From Allantophomopsis cytisporea (Eukaryota > Ascomycota > Leotiomycetes > Phacidiales > Phacidiaceae), in contig CP103028.1 in NCBI GenBank assembly GCA_024752435.1, positions 682,001-746,000 on the forward strand: DNA of 64,000 nt. Reading direction: 5' to 3'. The position numbers and the translations under genes are program-made. Positions 35,620-47,022 of this stretch are shown piece by piece (position 1 is the first letter of the stretch; each line of letters opens with the position of its first letter). The notes beneath the pieces were generated by a model that was given only the letters and a program-made list of their open reading frames with translations, had not been told where the DNA came from and ran no database searches.

Positions 35620-37639
35620 TGTGGAAGGCCCTGGTGGTGTCATTTTGACTAAGTCCAGTTACGAGACTTCATACAAGTTCTCAACTATACGCATATCTCC
35701 TCTTTTACTTTGCATTTCTAGCAAAGCTGGGCATTCAAGCGTATCTAGCATTAATAGCATTATGGAAAGGAGTTTTGGGATATCAAAAAGTTATTATAGC
35801 TCATTACTGGACGCAACTGAGATATAATTTATATGAAAATTTTATAACTCCCAATATGCATTTTCAATTGCATTTCTTATTAAGACAATCTTTTCCAGAC
35901 AATTGACAGCCTAACCCTTCATTCACATCATCTTCACCACCACCGTAGTGGCAGGGGCTTTTATTTTATTTTAGCAGAGCATTAGCTTCACCTAAAATAT
36001 ATATAAGATGGTAGTGTATAGAGTGAAAACAAAAACACAAAGTAATGCCCTCGTTGATAAACTATGAAGTTCCTTAATTTAGGGAGCAGGGAGTGGTAGG
36101 ACGGGTATCTGACCGAAAATATTGTACAATCTGTTTTGCCAAGGTAACACCGCCCAGCGGCTTATATTATGATCTTATCCTTAGACCCATATATGTAGTG
36201 ATAAGGAGTGACATGGCTTCACAGCCAGTACCGCATTACATGCAGCAAAGCTTTCAAGCGATTACCTCACATGAAAGCGTATGGTACAATATAGGCTGAG
36301 TATATAGCACTACTCAACAAGGCTCCCTTTTCCATACCAACATATTGTTTCTGTTACTTATCTATGAGATATTTATGTAAATTTCCGCATTCAGTGTGTC
36401 GCGCTCTTCAACTGGCGCACCTATTTTGCAGGATACGGAGTGCCGCACAGATTCTTCCAACGAAAGTCAAAATGAGTTGAAATACATGCAAGTATGTATC
36501 TCAGCCTTTGGGCTTATGGTCTGCAGAAGAAGATCTTTTATCGAGAAGTTAGGCGTCTCTCATTTCTATGCAGGACTTGACGTGTGAAATGTGACGAAGC
36601 GAAATCAACGCGGCGTTGCTATTTTATGGCCCACATGAAGCTAGATTAGATGCCTCACTGTCTGCTGTCAATGCTATCAGCATACTTCACAGCAATGTGT
36701 GTCGAGCTCCATCTATCCCAAGTTCAATGAACGCTCTTGAATGGCGATCTTTCCAATGTTTCGAGGATACTCTATATAGTGTCTGCAGGACAACTGATCG
36801 TGTAAAGGTGGAAAAAGGTATTCTTAACCCATTCAACATGGGAATCTCATTCTTCAAGGAGAATTGTTGTGGATGCACTTCTGAAAACATGGAATCCCCA
36901 TCATAGATACCTATCGGGCCTAGAGGACTGGGAACCTTCCTCGACGATCTCAATGACCGGCAGAAATGCGCGCCTTGTCAATTTGGCATCTGACAGTTCA
37001 ATCTTTCGCTGGCATATATGCTGTACGAGGGTACTTTTCTCGGTTTTGGAACCATTCTCATGAACTGCTGGATCATAGCGGCTGTTGAATCTCTACATCA
37101 AAGAGGGAAAGTGGCACGTAGGCAGATGGATGACCAGTTGCTACTGCCAAATGAACGCAAAATCTAACGGCTTCTCCAACTGCGATACTAATTAGAGATT
37201 GATATAATCTAGCCACGTTCTTGTCGAATATGAGCTGATTAAAATCCAATTGTCAAAGGAATTCCTCCAGTAATATGCGGCTTTGAATAGACGTGACCAG
37301 TAACGATTTCCATTTGAGATGGCCGTCATTCCATCGTTGTAAATCACTCTTTCTGATTGCCAATATTTCATAGTGAATGATGGTGCTTTGGTGCTACATA
37401 TTAGAGGCGTAGCAGGAGCGGAAGATCTTGAGGGTTATTACATTAGGACAAAAGGCAGAACAAGATTCATAAGATTACGCCAGACAAAGTGAAACCGAGG
37501 ACAGTGATTCACCAGAACCTTGAGTAATAATAGCAAATTCGTTGTATAGAAATGTGGACACCGTTTTGTACAGTTTTGGAATCATGACGTTCGAGCTATA
37601 TACTGGATCATGCCACTGAAGGCTAAAAGCTCCAAACCT
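35620..37639. other. Intergenic region with possible minus-strand relic
   Basis: No intact gene is recognised. On the minus strand, about 37400-36690 has long open stretches in alternating frames, for example about 90 codons with a single TGA (37370-37085), then about 55 codons shifted by one base. This pattern suggests an inactivated gene, but the product is not recognised. The rest is AT-rich. Confidence 0.4.
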
Positions 37640-38628
37640 TTACTTTTCGTCAACATCAGTACTGTTACTAATCTTCTCGTACTTTGGATAGAGCTCTCCG
37701 TAGTCCTTGATCTTCTTTTGAATTCTCTGGTACGCATCGGTCCCAATGACTACCCGGAGAGGTGGTTCAGGAAGGATTGCGAGTTCGTACATGGCCTTAG
37801 CCCCCTTGATTGGATCGCCAGCCTGAGAACCGTGTCGCTTCTTCATAGCTTCTTCTGCATGCATCTACTTTGATATTAGCCATGAGACGGAAACAAACTT
37901 TTTGCAGCTTACGTGGTCATATGCTGAATGGCGTTTCTCTGGGAATGTCATTGATCGACCAGCCCAATCTGTACTTTCAGGAAGTTAGCCAGCATTCGAT
38001 AAAGTATTCGGCATGTAGTTACCGGAATCCTCCAGGTTCAACGCAAGTGAACTTAATATTCCATTCTGGCTTAACCTCTTGCGAGATAGCTTCAGTAAAC
38101 CCCTCGACGGCCCACTTGCTTGCACAATAGATTGAGAAAATAGGTACGCCAACCTGGCCACCAATAGATGTAACCTGCTGGATCAAGCCTCCAGATGGCT
38201 TTTGCTCACGCATAACATCCATGGCTTTCCTAGTGACGGCGACAAGTCCAAAGAAGTTGACCTCCATTTGCGTACGTAATTGATTTTCTGAGAGTTCTTC
38301 AAATACCCCAGCCAATCCATATCCTGCATTGTTGACAACGACATCGATGCGGCCAAATTTATTAAGAGCTGCTTGGAACGAGGAGGAGATATCTTCATCC
38401 TTAGTAACATCAAGCTTCGTCGTGAGGTAGTTCTGGAAGATAACGTTAGGTGTTAATTGTGACTGTGTTTCTTTGGGGGGATATTACCTCATCATTGGTA
38501 CCTTGAAAAGATAAGGTGTCTGGCTTTCGAGCTGTTGCTACCACGTAGTCACCTCTATCAAGGATCTCCTGGACAAGGTGATTGCCAAAGCCTGTAGAGC
38601 TTCCAGTAACAAAGAATACACGAGGCAT
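37640..38628 (-). CDS. Short-chain dehydrogenase/reductase (classical SDR)
   Basis: Exons are 38628-38488, 38432-38023, 37973-37913 and 37864-37640, giving 278 aa, with introns of 55, 49 and 48 bp. The Rossmann glycine motif TGSSTGFG lies at residues 8-15, NNAG at 81-84, and the catalytic triad is Ser136, Tyr149 and Lys153 (YCASK), all in standard classical-SDR spacing. EPGGFRTDWAGRSM is restored only when the third exon is joined. The enzyme should use NAD(H) or NADP(H) to oxidise or reduce a small alcohol or carbonyl. An Arg at residue 38 after ATA (ATARKPDTL) suggests NADP preference, by family rule. The substrate cannot be told. No signal peptide or membrane segment is seen, so it is probably cytosolic. 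It has no biosynthetic neighbours in this window. All key residues are present, so it should be active. Confidence 0.93.
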
Positions 38629-40067
38629 AGTGAGTTTGAGTAAATTATTAGAAGGTTCTCTGTGGGTGAAGGAATTCACGATAATAGGAGTTGTATGATG
38701 ATGGTAATGGAATAACAACGACACAAAGCAGGTGCCCACCTACCTTACTTATACGCACAAGAAACTCGAGCTGTGCTATGCATATTCCATCAACGTCACA
38801 GCATACCTCGGTATCTTTCATTACCCTAGCCGTTACTGATGTCACTAATAACGAAGCAGAGACGTCGATTTCACACAATGCAAGATACTAGAGTATCATT
38901 CTTCCCGTTATCTTGATTGGATCCATTCATATTTAAGACGATCTCTCGGCGCAAAGTCCATTCTTAAGTGCTAAGTCCGAGCGAAGTTCGCCAATTCCTG
39001 CGTTAATGTGATATGAATCAATTGTGGGACAAGAGGTGTGAGAATAAGCATAATAATGTTAGTACTGCGTAGATGGTTGACGCCTCGCGGATGACGTATT
39101 TTAGTGTCGGTGGAAATATATAAGTTATAAGTAGGTACGGTACCCAAGATCCATCGTAAGCTAGCACATTTCGACTCATGTCAAATCGGAAAACATAAGG
39201 CACAGGGTAAACTTTCGCTAGATTGAATACAATATTGTTTTTATTATCTACTCTAGTGCGTCCCGTCTGCGGGAGTTCCAGGATCATTACTCTATGTGAA
39301 CTCGAAAATGTGGTTACTGATTGTTTGAAGAGAAGGAGCATGAACCTACATATATATACGAGTACGTATGCCGTTTCCAAATACTATGAAGACCCTAAGT
39401 GGAGTCTATAGTTCATGAGTTAAGAGTATCTCAACAGCACCATTATATGGATCAAACCGGGAGATGTCACCGTAATCCAGTCGAGTTCAGTCTTACCATT
39501 GCCTGATACAAAACAATAAAGTCACGTGATCAGAATATTAGGAAACTAAAGCTATCATTATCAAGAATTGGCTATGCCTATCAATTAATCTTAACACAGC
39601 TCAAATCAAGCTTAAGCACACATGTTAGCATGTGTATCGTACCTTTCCTTACTTTTATATCACAGTTCTGCACGTAACTGCATATGAATTCAAAGTCATT
39701 ACACGTCAAGCGAGAATCGTCATATCATCAATGGCATACCCAAAATTTCGCAAAAACAAAAATTCTATTAGTTATTAAGTTGAGTTGGTGTGCCCTAGTG
39801 GCAGATTGCAGACAGTCTGGGTATAGGGTATCAACACGCGACGAGCCAAAAAGACACGTATAGACTTCGACAAAGAAACTGAAAAGCAAAAAAAAAAAAA
39901 CCAAAGCAATTCCGCGACTAGTCCAGCAGGGACTATTGATATTTCAACATGCAAAAAAGAGTGGTATCAATCTTTTGGAGAGGGGTATTTCAAAGGAAAT
40001 CCGTTAGTGCCAGCAAAAACACAACCAACACCGTTTTTCATAACCCAAGAGTCAAGCGACCGCACAT
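38629..40067. other. Intergenic region
   Basis: This is the promoter of the SDR gene and the 3' flank of the Meu6-like gene. A minus-strand open stretch of 120 codons (39380-39018) has no recognisable domain and is probably chance. There is a poly-A run near 39889-39900. No other feature is seen. Confidence 0.55.
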
Positions 40068-42163
40068 TTAAGCAGTAGCAGAGACAGTTGGGGTGGAGGT
40101 GTGAGCAGCAGTCTCTGGCTCTGAGACGACCTTCTCGCTCTCGACAGTTGGCTCCTCAACAGCAGCGACTGGGGTAGCCTCGGTGGTCTCAGTAGCCTCG
40201 GTGGTGGCTGGAGCAGCTGGGGTCTCCTTGGACTCCTCGATTGGGGTGGCCTTCTCGGCCGTGGTCTTTGGCTCCTTCTTTCCCTTGAGGGTGTTGAAGC
40301 GGCTGAGGATGGATGGAGACTTCTTGCCCTCACCCTCATTATCAGAGCTGGCCTTCTTGGAGCCGAAGCTGAATGGCAAGGTAGACTTGCGCTTCTCAGC
40401 CTTGGTGGTTGGGCTGGTGGTGGCATCAGCCTTGACCTCCTCGGTCACTGGAGCAACACCGTTGGTCTCTGGGGCAACAGCGCTCTCGATGGTTGGGACA
40501 TTGGCTGGGCTGGAGACATCAGCGGAAAGAGGAGTCTCAGTTGCGACTGGGTCGAGAACTGGGGCAGTCTCGGCGGTCTCGGTGTCCTTGGCTGGGACAG
40601 CTGGAGCAGCGGTCTCCTCAGCGGCTGGAGACTTCTTGGTGTTGGAGAATCTGGTAGCGAGAGTGCCGAAGATGCTGGATCTCTTGGTCGGGGCAGCTGG
40701 ACGCTCAGTCTCAGTGGTGGCTGGGGTAGCCTCGACGGCAGCTGGGGCCTCGACGGCGGCAGCTTCAGTTGGGATGACAGCGGACTCGGCAGCTGGGGTC
40801 TCAGTGGCGGTCTCTGCTGGAACGATTGGGGTCTCGGCGCTGACAGCCTCACCCTCCTTCTTGGTCTCTTTGAGCTCGGCCTTCTCCTCCTTCTTCTCAG
40901 CCTTCTCTTCCTTCTTCTCCTCCTTCTTGGCCAGGAAGGTACCGAAGATAGATGTCTATAAATTAATAAAAAAAATGAATGTCAGTGAACTGTAGGGTAT
41001 GGTGGTTTGTAACTTGTAGTACTTACGCGTTTGCGGGAAGCAGATCTCTGGCGCTTCTCATCCTTCTTCTCCTCCTTAGCCTCGGCCTTCTCCTCCTTCT
41101 TCTCCTCCTTTTCTTCCTTCTTCTCTTCCTTAGCTTCAGCCTTTTCCTCCTTGGCCTCAGCCTTCTCTTCAGCCTTCTCGGCCTTGGCCTCCTCCTTGAT
41201 CTCCTTCTTCTCCTCCTTAGCCTCGGCCTTCTCTTCCTTCTTCTCCTCCTTCTTGGAGGAACCCGCAGCACCAACAGCGGCTGGGTATCTCAAAGCATCA
41301 TGGTGGCTCTTGTATCCCTCACTGCCAGTGATCTCAGGCTCAGCAGCCTTGGCCTCAGCGGACTTCTCCTTGAGAGCAGCAACCCAGCTGTCACGTTCAG
41401 TAGCGGAGGAAGCTACTAGGTGTTAGTCTTCTGCAAGGACAACTTCAGGACAATCATGACTGAGAAACTTACCTTGGAAAGTGTGCTTCTGGTGGTGGTA
41501 CTGGAAGTGGAAATCGTTAGTACCCTCGCTGGTGACGTCGGCGATGTCGGCCTGTGATAAGGTTAGCATTGGTTCATGGCGCACATGGAGAACAGCATAG
41601 ACATACCAAGTTGATGAGACCGGCTGGGGAAGTCTTCTCGCTGGCGTGCTTTGCGAAGAAAAGAAGACCCTTTCCAGTGTGAGAGCTCCATGCAGCGTTG
41701 CGGTTTCCGACCTCTGGCTTCTCACCACGGAGGTAGCTGGCCAAGTTCTTGTGGTGAACTGGCTCCTCGCCGAACCAAAAGAACTTCTTGGAGAAACGGA
41801 GAGACTTAATCAGACCTGGCTGCTTGTAACCGAGAATACCTGTGATATGAATGTTAGCAACTCCGATGATAATAGCACGCGCATTCGAGCGCAGATGAAT
41901 TTGCGCGCGAATACAGAGCACATACCCTCAGTGATTGGAGCAGCTGGAGCAGTAGCAGCAGCAGAATCCTCTACCGCTGGAGCCTCAGTGGTAGCCGGAG
42001 CAGCAGACTCATCGACTGGAGCAACTGGCGCATCAGTAGCAGCGACAACTGGGGTTGCCTCCGTGGTCTCTGGAACAGAGGACTCGACGACTGGCTCGGT
42101 GACTGGAGCAGTCTCTGGTACGACGGAGGGAACCTCCTCGACTGGCTTTTGAACTTCAGACAT
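40068..42163 (-). CDS. Meu6-like PH-domain (PH_6) protein with long charged tail
   Basis: Exons are 42163-41926, 41839-41607, 41551-41473, 41415-41027 and 40955-40068, giving 608 aa. Splicing joins ILGYKQPGLIKSLRFSKKFF, GEEPVHHKNLASYLRGEKPE, LINLADIADVTSEGTNDFHF and KHTFQVASSATERDSWVAAL into one pleckstrin-homology-like domain (about residues 80-205). I recall this type from fission yeast Meu6, a gene up-regulated in meiosis. PH domains often bind phosphoinositides or proteins, so peripheral membrane association is plausible but inferred. The first 79 residues are rich in Pro, Val, Glu, Thr and Ala. After the PH domain come about 100 residues of KKEEKAEAKEEK-type alternating charge (single alpha helix or coiled coil likely), then a Pro/Thr/Ala/Glu-rich tail with repeated SIFGT(F/L) and SRFNTLKGKK-like basic spots. 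The strongly biased composition gives long but spurious open frames on the opposite strand. AGGGG motifs lie upstream. Confidence 0.9.
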
Positions 42164-42479
42164 TTTGCGTTTGTTTGTTTGAACTGTTGGGGTATATAAA
42201 TAAAAAAGAAAGGGTATTAACAATTCAAAGAAGTTGTGAGAAGGTGAATGATGATGAGAAGAGTGATCTCGAATAATGAGAAAGAACTCTTTGTAAACTT
42301 TTTTTCTTCTTCTAGGATGAAGTTGTAAGGAGGAAGAAGAACAACAGCAATGTGAGAAGAAAGAACAAATTCTGGAATGCGTTGGAAAGGGTTTCGGGGG
42401 GTTTTGTGTTTTGAGTTGGCGCGGGATTGGTCTTATTGGCCGGGAGGTGGTTTTACTTACCACGCACTCTTTCTGTTAC

Positions 42480-42550
42480 CACCTTGGGATGGGAGGGGAG
42501 GGGGGAGGGGGTGTGGTTGGTGGAGTGGAGTGGAGGGAGGGAGGGGGGTG
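42480..42550 (-). promoter_or_regulatory. G-rich AGGGG cluster upstream of the Meu6-like gene
   Basis: Several AGGGG pentamers lie within 70 bp, about 320-390 bp upstream of the start codon. These match the stress response element core of Msn2/4-type factors in yeasts. Low complexity of the tract weakens the inference. Confidence 0.3.
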
Positions 42551-43059
42551 ATAGTAAAGCAGGAGTACAGTACGCAGGAGGTGTTTTTTTGTCACTACAT
42601 ACCCAGATTATCTGATACTTGTCTGCTGTATGTATCTTCACTGTGGATTGTGGATTGTGGACTGTGGACTGTGGACTCTGTAGATGCAGATTTTGGGTAT
42701 GTACCTATGTAGGAATTACACAAAGGCAGCGCAGACTCGAGATACTACTGTACTCTACTACTACATACCTACAGTACATTACCTACCTTACTTTTGCCTG
42801 AGCGGAGAGGAGGGAGTGGACAATGGCGCGTGTTTGGAGCAAGCAAGATGACAGGGGTCGGCTTACAGGGAGGGGCAGGGTCATGTGCAGGGATAGGCCT
42901 GGATGCATGGTGGCAGGCGATGGCAGACAAAAAAGTACATATATAGCATAGTGCATGATATGGGCATTTCAAGCATTCAAGGTCATAAATTTACTACACG
43001 AGCGTTTGTAAGGCAGGTAAAGTACGTACGCAAGGGTTCTTTTTCTTATTCTTTTTATT

Positions 43060-43105
43060 GTTATTATTATTATTGGTATTATTATTATCTTTATTATTAT
43101 TGTCA
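43060..43105. repeat. (ATT)n-type trinucleotide tract
   Basis: Interrupted TTA/ATT units over about 45 bp, in non-coding DNA. Confidence 0.85.
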
Positions 43106-43806
43106 TCTTTGTTTTCGTTGTTACTATGATTGTGTTTCCAACCTTTGCCTTGTTTTTCTTTTACCTTATTTTTCCCCTTTCCTTTTCTTTCTCTTCCTTG
43201 TTTTAGCCATACACTTGGATAGAATCAGGGAGAGATGTGTTGTAGGATGATCAACGAATCTGAAATAAACCAAAGTAAATCTCTCTTCACTACATCCCGT
43301 ATCTGTCTAGTAATTCATGTACATGGACCTTAGTACGTACGTATGTATATCAATCGATTGTGTGAAGGATTTTAGATGTTCACAGTTTAATGATCAATAC
43401 TACTACAAGTGAGCAACGAATGGCATTGTAAGCGACAACATCAACACCAACATTGTACAACACATAGCGCCTGGTCTCCACTAAATTCTGCCACTGGTCC
43501 CATTGGTTCCACTACCTTAACTTCCAAGTAACGACTACGGTACATATGTATTTGCTCTTCTACTCGACCACTACGGGTAACCTACGTACAGGTACCGGAA
43601 GTGCCACGAGATCAGCACACACTACTGCAAACTACCATATCACCTTATTTCCTTACTCTCATGCTTGCTACAATACTCCTTCCGGCATATTGAACAAAAT
43701 ATCCTACTAAGGTAGGCAAGGTATGCGTAGTACAGTATGGTAGTACTGTTGCGAATATCAATGAGATGTGAAAAAAGTCAAACGCCATCATCACATCGAA
43801 TCACAT

Positions 43807-43836
43807 CACTACTACTACTACTACTACTACTACTAC
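43807..43836. repeat. (ACT)n trinucleotide repeat
   Basis: About ten perfect ACT units in non-coding DNA. Confidence 0.9.
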
Positions 43837-44148
43837 AACACTCAAGGCTCTTTGTTCGACTCCTCCGACGCTCACTTCACTCATCCATCCACTGACTCAC
43901 TTGGATACTCGCTCATCTTTCCACTTTTCCCTAACTACGTACAGAGGAGTCTATGAATATATTGCATACGCCCGTCAACAATTGCAAACAATGCGCCTAG
44001 ACAACATTTCAAACCACTTTCTTTTAATTCACACCAGCCTTGCTCCTGGGTCTCGCTTCACCATCTGTAGGATCCATGTGATTGAGGGCGCGAGTCGAGT
44101 GGAGGTGGAGAGTTGAGATGGTAAAGAAAACCAGAGGGGACGAAAATA

Positions 44149-44172
44149 AGAGAGAGAGAGAGGGGGGGGGGG
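44149..44172. repeat. (GA)n followed by poly-G
   Basis: A short GA run passes directly into about twelve G residues. Confidence 0.85.
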
Positions 44173-46997
44173 GTCTGAGTCTTGAGTGGCCGACATTACA
44201 TACTCTCGTGACACTCCACCGACTAGAAGAGAGCAGACCACCTCTGTGAGCTGTGCGCCTCACCTGGACCACCACCGCTGCCATTATCATCATCTCATCC
44301 ACTTCCTTTTCAACACTACTACCCCATCAAGGACAGGGGGTGCGTGGAATTGCAAGTTGGAAGCGTGTTCAACAGTGCTAAAACATCCTGTGAGTGCCAA
44401 AACAATGCCAAATGGAGAGGGAGATTGCACGCAAATCATTTCAACTTTGACCACCCACCGCGACGAATCACATGTGCCCTATGCGTAGGTATGGGGTGGA
44501 AGTGGGAGTTGGGAGGTACGTGCTTTTTTCCGAAGTCACAGGTACACACAACATGTGTACCTGAAGCTCAAACACCACTTGCTATTCATGCTCCAGACCC
44601 ATTATCAGAATGGAAGAGAGTGTGAGTGAGTGAGTGAATGGGTGTCTGAGAGAAAATGTGTGTAAGGCTGTTTGTATCAGATGAGAAAGATTGGTCTCAG
44701 AGGAGTCTGGGAGAATATACAGAGACGGATGAGAAGCGGAACTATCATCGACTTTTCTACTGATGCTTGTCCGAAGTTTTTTGGGTTTTCTACCAGGAAG
44801 GTGTCCGATGGTGTCGACGTTGATAGACGATGAGGTGCAGTCTCAGTATCATTCGTCGTCCCATCGTCTCATCGCTTCATCGGCTCATCCATCATAATAC
44901 CCCCGTCTCATGCTGCACATGCTTGCATGCAGGCATGCACGCATATATGTACATACATACATACGGAGTATGGACAACTCCCGATCTAAAGCGTTGGCAG
45001 GTTGGCTGTCACAGTTGTATGAAGTACATACAAGGATATGAATGGAAGTTATTGTCGTTGGATGTGCGTAGCATGAATTATACCAAGGTACTCGTGCACT
45101 CAAGACGTGTACTGTATCCGATGGTATGGTGTAATTTGGCTTGAGGACGAGGATGTATGGAGGAGGGGGGAAAAAGAGAGTATATGTGTATGTGTGCTTG
45201 TGCTTTGAGTGCGCGTGCATGGTTCAATTCCTCAACTCTTTCTTGATCACTCATAAATACGACAAACCATACTCCAACAGGCATCAATTTGGAAAGAAGT
45301 GTCAGAGGATGGAGTAGATCTGTGTGTACGCAGCCAAGAGATACGCACGTAGGTACATAAATATATATACAAAGTAGTTTATTCGAGAGGACAAATATGG
45401 ATGCATGCACTTTGGTTTGAGTTATATGTGGTAATACAAGATAGATACCTTAGTCTCGTGCAATTATATGTTGTTTACATATGTATTATTCTTCATATAC
45501 AAACAGATTAGGTGCACTGTATCTACATACCCTGGCGAGAAGGCATGATACTTCCTTTATTCATGATCATATATGAATTGAGCGAGTACTCATACTCTAC
45601 AATCACATCACTAAAAGTAAATAAAAATATTAAAAAAAAAACTATTGAGACCGAGTCTCGTCGCGCGCAATACCTTATTGGAAATATCAATTAAATCGTA
45701 CAGGCAGATTAACCAATATTGAGAGGTGTGGATGGTTGTCGACCACTCAGAGGCGAACAGACCTACCATCTCATCCATCCGCGAAACAAAAGTCATGCGG
45801 CCATGTCACAAAATATCGATCAACCTTTTCAACGGCCACCAGCCAGCCCATCAACCCCATCCATCTCTCGTTCAAGCAATTCCATCGGCCCTCAGTGGCG
45901 GCACCTGAACTCTGGAGTCTTTCCCTTCCTCTTCCTCTTCTCTCTGGCTGCTCCTTTTACCGCCAATCTGCATTGTTAGTGGCGTCGCATAGTATAGCAG
46001 TATGAAAATATATTCTGGACACCTGCAACAAATCTATCAAATGGGAGGAATGGGATAACTGTCGATCGATAGGTGGCGTTGGTAGATCTCCTTGTCTTTG
46101 TGTTCTCACCTTATTTCCGCCTTTTTTCATCTTCATTCATCATCTTTGATCTACTTTTCTGGCTACGCTACCCCGATGGTGTGTCTCTATTATGCCTTTT
46201 GCTCTCGTGCTCTCTCGGCTCGCGCCCAAAGCCTTGAAATACTACTCTATCCTTTCCATGAACGATAATTGATTGACGTGGGGGTTCAACGAGTGAAGAC
46301 ACATGACAGAGTATTCCAAGTAAACCCTGAAGAGAGGAACAAAAAGAAAAAGAAAGAAAAAATGCCAAGTCATGAATATTCCAAAGAGAACCTGCCGATC
46401 AACCCTCTGCAAGAGACAAGAAAAAATTATATACAAGCATCGGAGCTTTGGGCAAGTTGAGGCGTGACTCTTCTTGTTTCCATCGTCATATCTCAATTTC
46501 AGATAAGGGACAGAAGTTCATGCTTTGGCCATGATCTCCCCTTTCGTCCAGGATGTGCCCAGATGTACATAATGGTCTGTTTGTTTTATGTAGATTTATC
46601 CCATGTTTGTAAATTCTGAAGCAGCGAGATGACCAATTCTACATGTGTTTCAGCATGAGTAGTAGCAAAGGCGCCTCGGGCGTCAGAACTGTTCTCTGCT
46701 TCCTTTATTCACACATAGAATCCTTCAAGTCATCCTGGCTCGTCTCGTTTCTCCCTACCACGATTGTGATTCATCGACGGCGGCGGCCGCTATGAAAATA
46801 GTCAAGGCGGTGAGAGACAATTCCCTTTTCTTCCCTTGACGGCGCCGAACCTTCTGAGACACACTTGGCCTTAGAGCCTATGCTTGACCTGGAAATTTCA
46901 CTGACAATTTCTGGGAACGAGCTGGGATCAGCTTTGTTGAATGCTCACACCCTATCATGAAAGAGGAAGATGAAGGAGAATCAAGAATGAGAACGAG

Positions 46998-47022
46998 AAA
47001 AGAAAAGAAAAGAAAAGAAAAA
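46998..47022. repeat. (GAAAA)n pentanucleotide repeat
   Basis: About five GAAAA units in non-coding DNA. Confidence 0.85.

Noticed and set aside
39018..39380. 120-codon minus-strand open frame
   Set aside because: No domain, no convincing promoter or splice context, and composition typical of AT-rich intergenic DNA.
40183..41426. Long + strand open frames opposite the Meu6-like gene
   Set aside because: They mirror the low-complexity Glu/Lys/Ala/Thr codons of the real gene and translate to Ser/Leu/Phe-rich or Val/Ala/Gly-rich repeats without domains.
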